Positions 35,429 to 44,509 of a DNA stretch of 64,000 nt are shown piece after piece. The position numbers were made by a program, and so were the translations under genes. The notes below the pieces were generated by a model. It searched no databases. It had not been told where the DNA came from and saw only the letters and a program-made list of their open reading frames with translations. The DNA is from Bacteroidia bacterium. GTDB taxonomy: Bacteria > Bacteroidota > Bacteroidia > Flavobacteriales > Flavobacteriaceae. Location: NCBI GenBank assembly GCA_030429955.1, contig JAUIGO010000001.1:1-64000 (forward strand). The letters are read 5' to 3'. How positions within the stretch are numbered: the stretch's first letter is position 1; each line of letters starts with the position of its first letter.

Positions 35429-36448
35429 ATGATAGATAAGATAAAAGAACTTATAGAAGAAGCAGAATCATTTTCTGCACAATCGTTGGATGAAATTGAA
35501 GCATTCCGAATAAAGTATTTAGGAAAAAAAGGATTGCTTAATGACTATTTTGCGGAGTTTAAAAATGTTGCAAATGAGCAAAAAAAGGAATTTGGTCAAG
35601 TCATTAACAAGTTAAAAACCACTGCTCAGGATAAAGTGAATGCTCTTAAAGAAGAGTTAGAAAGTAAAGACGAAGCAAAAGGAAGTATTGGAGACTTATC
35701 TCGTCCTGGAGAACCAATTCAAATTGGAGCTCGTCATCCAATATCCATTGTAAAAAATCAAATTATAGATATTTTTTCACGTATTGGCTTTAATGTAAGT
35801 GAAGGTCCAGAAATTGAAGATGATTGGCATAATTTTACAGCATTGAACTTGCCAGAATATCATCCAGCACGTGATATGCAGGATACGTTTTTTATTCAAA
35901 CCAATCCTGATATTTTGTTGCGAACACATACAAGTTCTGTGCAAGTGCGATACATGGAAAATAACAAACCACCAATCCGTACCATTTCGCCAGGAAGAGT
36001 ATACAGAAACGAAGCCATTTCGGCACGTTCACATTGCTTTTTTCATCAAGTAGAAGGTTTATATATTGATAAAAATGTAAGCTTTGCTGATTTAAAACAA
36101 ACGCTTCAATACTTCACAACCGAAATGTTCGGCAAATCAAAAATCAGATTGAGACCATCCTACTTTCCGTTTACAGAGCCAAGCGCAGAAGTTGATGTGT
36201 TTTGGGGACTTGAAACGGAAATTGACTATCGTATTACAAAAGGCACTGGATGGCTAGAAATAATGGGTTGTGGTATGGTAGATCCAAATGTATTAAAGAA
36301 TTGTGGTATTGACCCAAACGTTTATTCTGGTTTTGCTTTCGGAATGGGAATAGACCGAATTGCTATGCTGCTTCATCAAATAGGAGATATTCGCTTATTA
36401 AGTGAAAACGATGTGCGTTTTTTAGATCAGTTTAAGAGTGCGTTGTAA
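35429..36448 (+). CDS. pheS: Phenylalanine--tRNA ligase alpha subunit
   Basis: The 339-residue length is standard. An N-terminal coiled coil (about 1-85) binds tRNA. The class II catalytic core shows [24 protein letters not shown] (motif 2 region) and [14 protein letters not shown] (motif 3). The enzyme pairs with the beta subunit (pheT, not in this window) to charge tRNA-Phe. It is followed by a strong terminator, so pheS is not co-transcribed with pheT here. Confidence 0.96.
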   Translation: MIDKIKELIEEAESFSAQSLDEIEAFRIKYLGKKGLLNDYFAEFKNVANEQKKEFGQVINKLKTTAQDKVNALKEELESKDEAKGSIGDLSRPGEPIQIGARHPISIVKNQIIDIFSRIGFNVSEGPEIEDDWHNFTALNLPEYHPARDMQDTFFIQTNPDILLRTHTSSVQVRYMENNKPPIRTISPGRVYRNEAISARSHCFFHQVEGLYIDKNVSFADLKQTLQYFTTEMFGKSKIRLRPSYFPFTEPSAEVDVFWGLETEIDYRITKGTGWLEIMGCGMVDPNVLKNCGIDPNVYSGFAFGMGIDRIAMLLHQIGDIRLLSENDVRFLDQFKSAL

Positions 36449-36460
36449 ACCATAAAAATA

Positions 36461-36491
36461 AAAAAACCGATATCTAAATATCGGTTTTTTT
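36461..36491. terminator. Bidirectional terminator between pheS and the S9 peptidase gene
   Basis: ACCGATA pairs with TATCGGT around TCTAAA, flanked by an A-run on the left and a T-run on the right. It serves both convergent genes. Confidence 0.88.
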
Positions 36492-36503
36492 ATTTCAATA
36501 AAT

Positions 36504-38864
36504 TTATTTCTTCAAAGTTTCCTCAAACAATTTATAAATACGTCTGTACTCATCAGACCAGCTTGACGATTCAACAAACCCATGACCTTCTAGAGGAAAT
36601 ACTGCAAGTTCCCAGTTTTCTTTTTTGAGTTCAATAAGACGTTGCGATAATCGGACCACATCTTGAAAATGAACATTGGTATCAATCATTCCGTGTAACA
36701 TTACTAAATGCCCTTTAAAACCTTCGGCAAAATATAAAGGAGAACTTTTTTGGTATGCTTTTGGATCTTCAACAGGTGTGTTTAATATGTTGGATGTGTA
36801 CCCATGATTATAATGTGCCCAATCGGTTACTGAGCGTAAAGCAGCTCCACTTTTAAAAGTGTCTGGTGCATTAAACAAAGCCATAAGTGTGATAAAGCCT
36901 CCATACGAACCTCCATAAATTCCTATTCTATCTTTGTCAATGCCATGAGAACTTACAAGGTACTTAGCGCCATCTACTTGATCGTCTAAATCTTTTCCGC
37001 CCATGTGTCGATAAATAGCTGTTCTCCAATCGCGACCATAACCTGCACTTGCTCTAAAGTCAATAGCCAAAACAGTGTAACCATTGTCAACTAAGAAATT
37101 GTGAAACATATATTCCCTAAAATAGGATGGCCACCAATAGTGTACATTTTGCAAATATCCTGCACCATGAACAAATATAACGGCTGCTCCATTTTTCTTT
37201 GCAGCAGTTGGTTTGTATAGTGTTGCTGGCACACTTGCACCATCTGTAGCAGTAAAGTTTATAATTTCAGGATCCATCCAATTGTAAGTATTAAAAGCTT
37301 TTGTGGTTGACGTTGTAAGTTGTACCATATCTGCTCCTGCCTTGTTTGGCATAACATATAATTCCCAAGGTTTGTTAGCATAAGAATATCTAATGGCAAG
37401 CTGTGTTTCATCTGGCGACATGATTACCTCATGACCTCCTTTTTTTGAAGTTATTTGTGTCATTTTTCCACCTTTGGTTGGCAAGTGATAAAAATGATGC
37501 TCGTGAGGACTTACCTTATTACTTGTTATATAAAATGTTTTTTTATCGTTAGAAAGTTTTACATCTAATATCTCAAAATTACCTTCGGTCAATGCTTTTT
37601 TATTTCCTGTATTAACATTAGCTGTATACAAATGTGTATATCCTGTTTTTTCTGACATAAACCAAATAGTTTCATTGGTTAACCAACCCATTTTTGATTC
37701 GGCAAACCATCCTACTCCAGGACCACCAATCCAAGCATCATCATGTTGTCTGTCAATATTCTTTAAACTACCATCAGCAAGATTCAACAACATAATCCAT
37801 CGGTCTTTATTATCTGATGATGTCACATTTACTAAAGTTTTCCCATCATCTGAAAATATAGGGTTACTAACGGTTACATCTCTTGGGTTTTCGTAAGTAT
37901 CCTTATACTCTGAAGGGTTTTCAGCATAATCTTTTAAGAAGTTTGGTTTGTCTTTAATGCCTACAATATTATCTGTTTTTACTTGGTAAGTATCACTTGT
38001 TTTTAAATTTAAAATCCAAGTCTCAAATCCATTTTCTGGGCCACCAACCTTTGAACGTGTATTTAAATCTGTCGTATAACCGCTTTCAGTAACGTAATCT
38101 GGTACCACAGTGTTTTTACCATTTGATGAACTAAATAAGCGATACACAACATAGTTCATATCTGGAGAAATGTCTAGTCCAAATAAGCGTTTATCTCCAA
38201 TATGAATGGTTTCTGGTCTCTCAAATCTGGCTTGCGCTCTTCTGTAAGCTTGAGCTTTATCTTCATTGGCTCGCTTTTCAAGAATGTTGAAATATTTTAA
38301 TTGGTCATCTTTAAGCCATTGGTCTTGATCACTTAATGGTCGTTCAGGGCGTTCATTTCCAGATTTAAAATCGGTAAGTTGCTCAATAGTTCCGTCCGTT
38401 AAATGCCATTTGTAAAGATTATTACTTTGTTGGTAAATGATTGATGTTTGGTCTGCAGAAAATTGAGGATTAGATTCATACTCATTAGTGTTGGTCAAAC
38501 GCTTCAAGGTATTCGTTTTATTGTCCCTCAAAAATATATCACCTTGATTATCGTAAACACTCCATTTACCATCTTTAGATACATCACTTGGACTCATTTT
38601 TAGTTTTAGCTCTTCAAAAGAGGCCTTTTCAATTTTTTTTGAATTGATATTCACTTTATAGGTAGAGCGAATAGTATCGTTATCTGGATTCCAACTAAAA
38701 TAGATGTCTTTATTGTTTTCTGACCAATCAATATTTTCTGGCAAGTAGCCAACAAAATCATCGCCTTGCATAATTTGGTCAATTGTAAGTTGTGATTGGT
38801 TATTGGTTTGAGCAAACGTAAGTGACGTAGCTACAAAAAGAAGCCCTAAAATTAGTTGTTTCAT
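36504..38864 (-). CDS. S9-family dipeptidyl peptidase (DPP-IV-like)
   Basis: The start at 38864 opens a clear signal peptide (MKQLILGLLFVATSLTFAQ); the longer frame would translate the divergent promoter. The product is 786 residues. An N-terminal beta-propeller domain of repeated WD/PQ-like strands is followed by an alpha/beta-hydrolase domain with nucleophile elbow YGGSYGGF (S653), D728 in HGMIDTN and H761 in EGHGF. The triad spacing matches mammalian DPP-IV. It is likely a periplasmic or secreted exopeptidase acting on peptides. Confidence 0.92.
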   Translation of the reverse strand: MKQLILGLLFVATSLTFAQTNNQSQLTIDQIMQGDDFVGYLPENIDWSENNKDIYFSWNPDNDTIRSTYKVNINSKKIEKASFEELKLKMSPSDVSKDGKWSVYDNQGDIFLRDNKTNTLKRLTNTNEYESNPQFSADQTSIIYQQSNNLYKWHLTDGTIEQLTDFKSGNERPERPLSDQDQWLKDDQLKYFNILEKRANEDKAQAYRRAQARFERPETIHIGDKRLFGLDISPDMNYVVYRLFSSSNGKNTVVPDYVTESGYTTDLNTRSKVGGPENGFETWILNLKTSDTYQVKTDNIVGIKDKPNFLKDYAENPSEYKDTYENPRDVTVSNPIFSDDGKTLVNVTSSDNKDRWIMLLNLADGSLKNIDRQHDDAWIGGPGVGWFAESKMGWLTNETIWFMSEKTGYTHLYTANVNTGNKKALTEGNFEILDVKLSNDKKTFYITSNKVSPHEHHFYHLPTKGGKMTQITSKKGGHEVIMSPDETQLAIRYSYANKPWELYVMPNKAGADMVQLTTSTTKAFNTYNWMDPEIINFTATDGASVPATLYKPTAAKKNGAAVIFVHGAGYLQNVHYWWPSYFREYMFHNFLVDNGYTVLAIDFRASAGYGRDWRTAIYRHMGGKDLDDQVDGAKYLVSSHGIDKDRIGIYGGSYGGFITLMALFNAPDTFKSGAALRSVTDWAHYNHGYTSNILNTPVEDPKAYQKSSPLYFAEGFKGHLVMLHGMIDTNVHFQDVVRLSQRLIELKKENWELAVFPLEGHGFVESSSWSDEYRRIYKLFEETLKK

Positions 38865-38870
38865 CTGAAT

Positions 38871-38902
38871 TTGTTTTTGAAAGTGCAAATGGTTTATTTT
38901 TG
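38871..38902 (+). promoter_or_regulatory. Promoter of the 131-residue protein gene
   Basis: TTG (38871-38873), a 21-nt spacer and TATTTTTG (38895-38902) fit the consensus. This places the transcript start near 38909 and supports the ATG at 38938 over an upstream frame extension. Confidence 0.6.
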
Positions 38903-38937
38903 TGTCTAATTTAAAGGTTTTTAGTTTAAAGCACGAC

Positions 38938-39333
38938 ATGAAAAAAGACATTAACATTCCTGTAGTAAAAAATGTGTATGTAGCTGTTGTACATGAGTAT
39001 AACGATGTTTATAAAACACATGATTGGAATGCCTATATTATTAACGACAAAAATGTTGATTTAGAAGTTGTTTTAATTGTGACTTCTGGTTATTCTAAAA
39101 ATAAAACCACTTCTATATTTAGAAAAAAGTTAGACAAATTACCAGCAAAAAGCTATGCCAAAATTGAGCTGATGCAAGAAGAGCTTTTTACACTCAACAA
39201 CCAATTTAAAGTGACTTTTTTTGAAGGCAATATTATGTTTGATAAAACCTATCTGTTTAGAAAAAACACCATTAATAAAAATGCGTTGCAGCCTATTCCG
39301 CTAATGGAAGCGAGAGGTGTTTTGGTAAAGTAG
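38938..39333 (+). CDS. Conserved hypothetical protein
   Basis: The start at 38938 follows the promoter, giving 131 residues (MKKDINIPVVKNVYVAVVHEYN). The protein is beta-rich (DLEVVLIVTSGYSKN; QFKVTFFEGNIMFDKTYLF) with no signal peptide, cysteines or recognised catalytic motif. It is divergent from the S9 peptidase gene and 77 nt before the arylsulfotransferase gene. Function unknown. Confidence 0.72.
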   Translation: MKKDINIPVVKNVYVAVVHEYNDVYKTHDWNAYIINDKNVDLEVVLIVTSGYSKNKTTSIFRKKLDKLPAKSYAKIELMQEELFTLNNQFKVTFFEGNIMFDKTYLFRKNTINKNALQPIPLMEARGVLVK

Positions 39334-39410
39334 TTTTATATTTTAATATTGATTTCAAAAAAATAAGTACCTTATGTTTTTTAAAATTTATCCGTTGTAA
39401 CAAAACTAAT

Positions 39411-40967
39411 ATGACACTTAAAGTAAACCAACCTTTTGTTTATTGCTTCTACCTAATTTTATTTGCTTCCCTTTTTATTGGCTGTAATGAGCAACAACCA
39501 AAAGCTCAACATAGTATTCAGGCAGTTCTTAATCCGTATAGAATAGCTCCATTAACGGCAGTTTTAAACATAAAATCTGTTGAGCCTTGTACTGGATATA
39601 TACAAGTTCTTGGTAAAACACCAATTGAGCATTCTTTTGAGATAAAAACAGATAGTGTAACTGTTCCTGTTTTGGGTTTATATCCAAATACAGAGAATAG
39701 TGTTGTTGTAACATTAAAGTATGCAACTAAAGAAGTTATTGATACAGTTAAAATTAAAACAAACCATATTCCTATTGGCTTTCCCGAAATAGAAATCAAT
39801 AAAATTGACCGAAGTAAAATGGAACCTGGTTTACATGGTTGTGATATTCATTATGCAAATAATGGAAAATTCAACTCTATTCCAATGATTTTTGATGACC
39901 AAGGCAAAGTGCGTTGGTATCTAGATTTGAGTTATAACGGAACTATGGTAAGTCCTTTCCAAAGACTTAAAGATGGAAATCTTTTAATGGTTGACCGATT
40001 TACAATTTATGAGTTTAATATGCTTGGGCAAATATTAAGTCAAACCAAAATTGACAATAATTACGGAATGCACCATGATGTTGTTGAGCTTCCAAATGGT
40101 GATTTATTGATTTGCATTGGTGCCAGAGATGCGTATATAAAATTGGATGGTGAAACCATATTATCTGACAGCGATTTTATTATGCATTATGATATAAAAA
40201 GTAAAAGAATTGCCAAAAAATGGGATTTAGCCAAGCATTTAGATGTTACTAGAAATGACGTAAACTTTTTAAGAAAAGGCGATTGGCTTCACATGAACGG
40301 ACTTGCATTTGATGCTAAAGATAGTACCATTGTAGTTTCAGGGAAAAACCAAGGACTTATAAAAATTTCATGGAATGACGAGCTTAAATGGATTATGGCT
40401 CCAAAAAAGAATTGGGGAAAATCAGGACGAAATAATGATGGCATAAGTACAAAACCATTCTTATTAACTGCAATTAATCCTGAAGGGAAAGCTTATAGTA
40501 ACAGCGTACAACAAGGTGTAGCAAGTGCTCAAGATTTTGATTTTCCTTGGGGACCACATGCTCCAGAATTATTACCAAATGGCAATTTGTTGGTTTTTGA
40601 TAATGGTTCGCATCGCAATTTTAATGAAGAAAATCATTACTCTAGAGCTGTAGAATACAAGATAAATGAAAGCAATAAAACAGTAGAGCAAATCTGGCAG
40701 TACGGAAAAGAACGAGGTGATGCATTTTACTCAGCCATTGTATGTGATGTTGATTATCTTAAAAACTCCAACAATATATTAGTTACCTCAGGTTTTCTAA
40801 CACCTGACACAAAATACTCGGCTAAAATAGTTGAGGTAAATTATGAAACTGGTGAAGAGGTATTTGAAGCTACTCTCTACTACAAAACACTCAGAGGTAA
40901 TAAAACAGGTGCCTGGGGACAATCTGATATTTTATACAGATCCGAACGCATGGAATTAAAATATTAA
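39411..40967 (+). CDS. Arylsulfotransferase (AssT-like) lipoprotein
   Basis: A lipoprotein signal (LFASLFIGC, Cys 25) is followed by an N-terminal Ig-like domain (about 30-130) and a six-bladed propeller of arylsulfotransferase type: NYGMHHDVVELPNGDLL, GDWLHMNGLAFDAKD and FPWGPHAPELLPNGNLL. AssT enzymes move sulfate between phenolic compounds without PAPS through a histidine intermediate; the conserved histidines in these motifs are present. It would act in the periplasm or on the surface. The 518-residue product ends exactly against the stop of a P-loop sulfotransferase gene on the other strand. Confidence 0.82.
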   Translation: MTLKVNQPFVYCFYLILFASLFIGCNEQQPKAQHSIQAVLNPYRIAPLTAVLNIKSVEPCTGYIQVLGKTPIEHSFEIKTDSVTVPVLGLYPNTENSVVVTLKYATKEVIDTVKIKTNHIPIGFPEIEINKIDRSKMEPGLHGCDIHYANNGKFNSIPMIFDDQGKVRWYLDLSYNGTMVSPFQRLKDGNLLMVDRFTIYEFNMLGQILSQTKIDNNYGMHHDVVELPNGDLLICIGARDAYIKLDGETILSDSDFIMHYDIKSKRIAKKWDLAKHLDVTRNDVNFLRKGDWLHMNGLAFDAKDSTIVVSGKNQGLIKISWNDELKWIMAPKKNWGKSGRNNDGISTKPFLLTAINPEGKAYSNSVQQGVASAQDFDFPWGPHAPELLPNGNLLVFDNGSHRNFNEENHYSRAVEYKINESNKTVEQIWQYGKERGDAFYSAIVCDVDYLKNSNNILVTSGFLTPDTKYSAKIVEVNYETGEEVFEATLYYKTLRGNKTGAWGQSDILYRSERMELKY

Positions 40968-41651
40968 CTAGCCTTTTGCCGCGTCTTTAATCATGCCTTT
41001 AACCATTTCATGAAAGTTTTCCTTTTTGTTAAGATGCGGAAAAGTCTCGTCTGGAACAGGGAGTTTTAAAAAATCACATAACGGTTGCCAACCTTCAGAC
41101 ACATCATAAATTAATAATTTATTTTTAGGCACATGTTTTTTAACGTCTTCAATATGCTTAAAGAACACCTCTTTGGCATGTGCTTCTGTAGCAAATTTAT
41201 TATTGAATTGTTTTTTTAAGTACGTATTTCTCATAAATTTAATGCACAGAAATGTTTCTCTAAGACTTGTATTAAATATCATTTTAGACAGCAATACAAT
41301 TTTAGCCAAAGCTGTTTGAGGTCCAGCTTTCCAAACTGTTTTTAATGTGCTTTCATACCATTTATCAACTTCTCTTTTGGTCAAAATCACCTTTGCGTCA
41401 GGATATTTTTCCATTAGTATTTTGTAATAAGGATAACCAGGAAAATCTACTGTAGCTTGAAACCCATCAAATAACTGTTCAAAATTTGTGAGCCCTTTTT
41501 CTTCTAACTCTTTCCAATGTTTTAGTTTTTTTGGATTTGCAATTAAGTCTTTAAAATGGTAAGTGTCTTTATAACCTAAAGTTTCTAAAGCTTTTTTTAA
41601 TGTGGTTGTTCCAGTTCTTGGGAAGCCTGCACCTATAATTTTTATTGACAT
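40968..41651 (-). CDS. P-loop sulfotransferase family protein
   Basis: The 227-residue protein opens IKIIGAGFPRTGTTTLKKAL, a P-loop-like 5'-phosphosulfate-binding motif of Sulfotransfer_4-type proteins. It continues with DAKVILTKREVDKWYEST (3'-phosphate-binding-like segment) and CDFLKLPVPDETFPHLNKK near the C-terminus. The family uses PAPS to sulfate small molecules or glycans; the acceptor is unknown. It is cytoplasmic, with no signal. It is convergent with the AssT-like gene with no space between stops, and 26 nt after gpsA on the same strand. Confidence 0.8.
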   Translation of the reverse strand: MSIKIIGAGFPRTGTTTLKKALETLGYKDTYHFKDLIANPKKLKHWKELEEKGLTNFEQLFDGFQATVDFPGYPYYKILMEKYPDAKVILTKREVDKWYESTLKTVWKAGPQTALAKIVLLSKMIFNTSLRETFLCIKFMRNTYLKKQFNNKFATEAHAKEVFFKHIEDVKKHVPKNKLLIYDVSEGWQPLCDFLKLPVPDETFPHLNKKENFHEMVKGMIKDAAKG

Positions 41652-41677
41652 TTAGTATAGTTTAGAAATGTATAACA

Positions 41678-42679
41678 TCAATCCAACTTCTCAGTTAGTT
41701 TTTTAAACTCTTTTTTGGCATCTTTACCTTCGTATAAAATAGCATAAACCGCATTAATTATTGGTAATCGTGTTTTCTTTTTGTTTTTTTCGTTGAGTAA
41801 ATGAGCGCTTTTTGTTGCGTAGTAACCTTCGGCTACCATACTCATTTCCATCATTGCTGATTTTACAGTATAGCCTTTGCCAATCATATTGCCAAACATT
41901 CGGTTTCTAGAAAACACCGAATAACCAGTAACTAATAAATCTCCTAAATAAGCCGAGTTATTGATGTTACGTTTCATCTTGTGCATCTTCTTAATAAAAC
42001 GCTTCATTTCGCGAATTGCATTGCTCATCAATACACTTTGAAAGTTATCTCCATAACCCAAACCATGCGCTATTCCTGCTGCAATGGCATAAATATTTTT
42101 AAGCATCACGGCGTATTCAGTACCAATAATATCATCGCTTATTTTAGTCTTTATATAATCGCTACTTAAGGCATCTGCTATTGCTTGTGCCTTTTTCGGA
42201 TCAGCACACGAAATGGTTAAATATGATAATCGCTCCAATGCAACTTCTTCAGCATGGCAAGGTCCAGCAATAACTCCAATATTCTCAAAAGGGATTTTAT
42301 AATTATCATGAAAATGTTCACCAACTAATAAACCAGTTTCTGGAATGATGCCTTTTACAGCCGAAACTACTATTTTATCAGTAATATCAATAGTTAGTTT
42401 TTCAAGTTCTTTAAACACAAATGCTGAAGGGATAACAAAAATCAAAACATCAGCGTAATTTGCAGTATTGTTAATGTCGTTACTCAGTTTAAGTTGGGAT
42501 AAATTAAACTCAACCGAACTTAAATAACTTGGATTGTGTTGGTGTTTTTTAATGTAGTCAATAGTTTGTTTATTGCGCATATACCAACCTACTTCATTTA
42601 AATTTTCGCACAACATTTTCACTATAGCAGTTGCCCAACTTCCACTACCAAAAACAGCGTATTTTAATTCTGATGCCAT
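41678..42679 (-). CDS. gpsA: Glycerol-3-phosphate dehydrogenase [NAD(P)+]
   Basis: The ATG at 42679 gives 333 residues. The dinucleotide-binding loop FGSGSWATA lies near residue 10. Further motifs are VVSAVKGI, GVIAGPCHAEEVA and the catalytic-lysine segment MLKNIYAIAAGIAHGLGYGDN, then GDLLVTGYSVFSRNRMFG. The enzyme reduces dihydroxyacetone phosphate to glycerol-3-phosphate for phospholipid synthesis. The first glycine of the usual GxGxWG loop is replaced in context by FGSGSWAT, as in other Bacteroidota. Confidence 0.93.
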   Translation of the reverse strand: MASELKYAVFGSGSWATAIVKMLCENLNEVGWYMRNKQTIDYIKKHQHNPSYLSSVEFNLSQLKLSNDINNTANYADVLIFVIPSAFVFKELEKLTIDITDKIVVSAVKGIIPETGLLVGEHFHDNYKIPFENIGVIAGPCHAEEVALERLSYLTISCADPKKAQAIADALSSDYIKTKISDDIIGTEYAVMLKNIYAIAAGIAHGLGYGDNFQSVLMSNAIREMKRFIKKMHKMKRNINNSAYLGDLLVTGYSVFSRNRMFGNMIGKGYTVKSAMMEMSMVAEGYYATKSAHLLNEKNKKKTRLPIINAVYAILYEGKDAKKEFKKLTEKLD

Positions 42680-42701
42680 AAACAAACAAATTTTACTAAA
42701 T

Positions 42702-42709
42702 CAAAAATA
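42702..42709 (-). promoter_or_regulatory. Candidate -7 box for gpsA
   Basis: On the minus strand this reads TATTTTTG, an exact TAnnTTTG match about 23 nt before the gpsA ATG. No -33 TTG was found. Confidence 0.35.
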
Positions 42710-42759
42710 CATAAAATATCACGTTTTATAATGTCTTGTAATTAAGGTTCTTACAGTTT

Positions 42760-42775
42760 TGGCACGCCTTTTGAA
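42760..42775 (+). promoter_or_regulatory. Sigma-54-like promoter (-24/-12)
   Basis: TGGCAC, five bases (GCCTT), then TTGAA fits the RpoN consensus TGGCAC-N5-TTGCA except for the C of the -12 GC. The predicted start is near 42787, 28 nt before the lipoprotein ATG. No TAnnTTTG box is seen between this site and the gene. Confidence 0.58.
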
Positions 42776-42814
42776 ACTTGATAAATATCAATCAGTAATC
42801 AAAAAACGAAACTT

Positions 42815-43759
42815 ATGAAAACAATGAAACTACTCACAGGATTTGCACTAGCTACATTATTATTTACATCATGTCATGTAGATGTGATTGATGACGATTA
42901 TCACGACGTACCATCAGTGTCTTTAAATCAGTTATTGAATTCTTATGATTTGTGGTATGTTGATATTAATGAAACCATTGGTTATGGTCAAACTCCTTTT
43001 TTGCAAAAAGCATTTACAGTTTCCTTTTTAAATGGCAACGTTTATGCTAACAACAATCTTGTTGGTTTTGGTAGCCAAGGAAATGGTTTAGGCATTTCAA
43101 TTGGGTATTATGACACTTATGATATGATTTTAGATGTACATCATGCAATAGATGGTTTTTCAACATTTGATGTTTACCAAATAGATAACAATACCATAGA
43201 ATTATATAACCCAAATAATGATACCTCATATTTTTTAGATGGCTATCAACGCAGCAATTTTGATTATGATTTTGTATTTTATGATAACATTCATTATTTC
43301 ATGCAAGAATATAAAGCTTGGGAAAAAACCTATACAAGTGAAGTTGGTGCACTTAACGAATTTGATAATGAGAACTTCTTACAATTTTTAGCTGGTGGAA
43401 ATGACAGCACTTTTAGAAGCTCACAAGACAATGTTGGTACAAACGTAAACAATCTGTACTGGGACTTTATTGGAGATTATGGTATAGGCGATATTAGCGG
43501 AAATATGTACCTAAAAACTTTAACACTAGATTATGATTATTTTGACAATGAATTTTTCGAATTGAGCGTTATAAATGATGGATTGATAGAACTATATCAT
43601 CCTTCTTCTGGAACCTATTATGAATTTAGAGGAAGAGGTTATATACAATACATGGAACCAAACGATGACGCTTCAGGAAAGTCAGTAGCATCAACAGAAA
43701 AATTAAGAACACAAAAAACAGAGAAAAAAGATAACCCAAGGGTTAACAAACGATTATAA
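42815..43759 (+). CDS. Lipoprotein of unknown function behind a sigma-54-like promoter
   Basis: The 314-residue protein has a lipoprotein signal (ALATLLFTSC, Cys 20), then an acidic segment and beta-rich repeats with many Asn, Asp and Tyr (LWYVDINETIGYG, TFDVYQIDNNTIELYNP, LELYHPSSGTYYEFRGRG-like ends). Two halves look related: each has a SFLNG/MYLKT strand followed by IDNNTIELY/INDGLIELY and a TSYF/TYYEF strand, suggesting internal duplication. Databases often carry the name nicotinic acid mononucleotide adenylyltransferase for such proteins, but no GxFxPxHxGH motif is present and that label is unsupported. A terminator follows. Confidence 0.65.
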   Translation: MKTMKLLTGFALATLLFTSCHVDVIDDDYHDVPSVSLNQLLNSYDLWYVDINETIGYGQTPFLQKAFTVSFLNGNVYANNNLVGFGSQGNGLGISIGYYDTYDMILDVHHAIDGFSTFDVYQIDNNTIELYNPNNDTSYFLDGYQRSNFDYDFVFYDNIHYFMQEYKAWEKTYTSEVGALNEFDNENFLQFLAGGNDSTFRSSQDNVGTNVNNLYWDFIGDYGIGDISGNMYLKTLTLDYDYFDNEFFELSVINDGLIELYHPSSGTYYEFRGRGYIQYMEPNDDASGKSVASTEKLRTQKTEKKDNPRVNKRL

Positions 43760-43794
43760 GACAAGCTAAAATTTTGGTTGGTTATTTTAGTTTT

Positions 43795-43835
43795 AAACTG
43801 CTTAAAGCACTTGTTTTAGGCAGTTTTCTTTTTTA
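43795..43835 (+). terminator. Terminator after the lipoprotein gene
   Basis: AAACTGC pairs with GCAGTTT, extended by an imperfect CTTAAA/TTTTAG inner stem, and is followed by a T-rich stretch. Confidence 0.75.
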
Positions 43836-43971
43836 GTGACTTTATAAAGTTTTATGTGTCTAAAGAGTATATGCATAAAAATCAGATAGTTGTTAACATT
43901 TATTGCATTTAAAACAATATTTGGCGAAATTTACAGCTATTGAAACATTAACTTAAAAACACAAACACACA

Positions 43972-44457
43972 ATGGGATTATTTTCATTTATTAAAAACGC
44001 AGGAGCTAAAGTATTTGGTATAGGTAAAACAGATGCTGAAGAAGCCGCCGAAGCTGCTGCTGCAAAGGTTGAAGCTGAAGCAAAAGCCGCAGCTCAATTA
44101 GAAGAAACAGTTGGAGATTTACAATTACAAGTTGAAAATTTAAATATTCATATTGCTGGAGATACTGCTACTATTACAGGAATGGCTTACGATCAAGCAA
44201 CTAAAGAAAAAGTAGTTTTAGTTGTAGGAAACTCTCAAGGTATAGCAACAGTTGATGACCAAATGACGGTTGAACATGTAGAGCCAGAAGCACAATTTCA
44301 CACTGTAGTAAGTGGTGACACTTTAGGGAAAATAGCTAAAAGCTATTATGGTAATGCCATGAAATATCCCGTTATTTTTGAAGCAAACAAGCCAATGCTT
44401 AAAGATCCAGATTTAATTTACCCTGGACAAGTATTACGTATTCCAGCCCTTGATTAA
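43972..44457 (+). CDS. lysM: Kbp/YgaU-like BON-LysM protein
   Basis: The 161-residue protein starts MGLFSFIKNAGAKVFG, as E. coli Kbp (YgaU) does. It has an Ala/Glu-rich stretch, a BON domain (about 45-100, ending GIATVDDQMTV) and a C-terminal LysM domain (QFHTVVSGDTLGKIAKSYYGN to YPGQVLRIP). Kbp is a cytoplasmic potassium-binding protein in E. coli; the LysM part otherwise binds peptidoglycan. No signal peptide is visible. It has terminators on both sides and is monocistronic. Confidence 0.9.
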   Translation: MGLFSFIKNAGAKVFGIGKTDAEEAAEAAAAKVEAEAKAAAQLEETVGDLQLQVENLNIHIAGDTATITGMAYDQATKEKVVLVVGNSQGIATVDDQMTVEHVEPEAQFHTVVSGDTLGKIAKSYYGNAMKYPVIFEANKPMLKDPDLIYPGQVLRIPALD

Positions 44458-44477
44458 ATCTATCAGTTTATATAAAG

Positions 44478-44509
44478 AAAAAACCAGACTATGATGTCTG
44501 GTTTTTTTT
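44478..44509. terminator. Bidirectional terminator between lysM and nadD
   Basis: AAACCAGAC pairs with GTCTGGTTT around TATGAT, with an A-run before and a T-run after. It serves both convergent genes. Confidence 0.88.

Noticed and set aside
36504-38957. Longer start for the S9 peptidase
   Set aside because: It would bury the signal peptide and read through the divergent promoter at 38871-38902.
42815-43759. Nicotinic acid mononucleotide adenylyltransferase label for the lipoprotein
   Set aside because: It lacks the GxFxPxHxGH motif; the true nadD is at 44508-45086.
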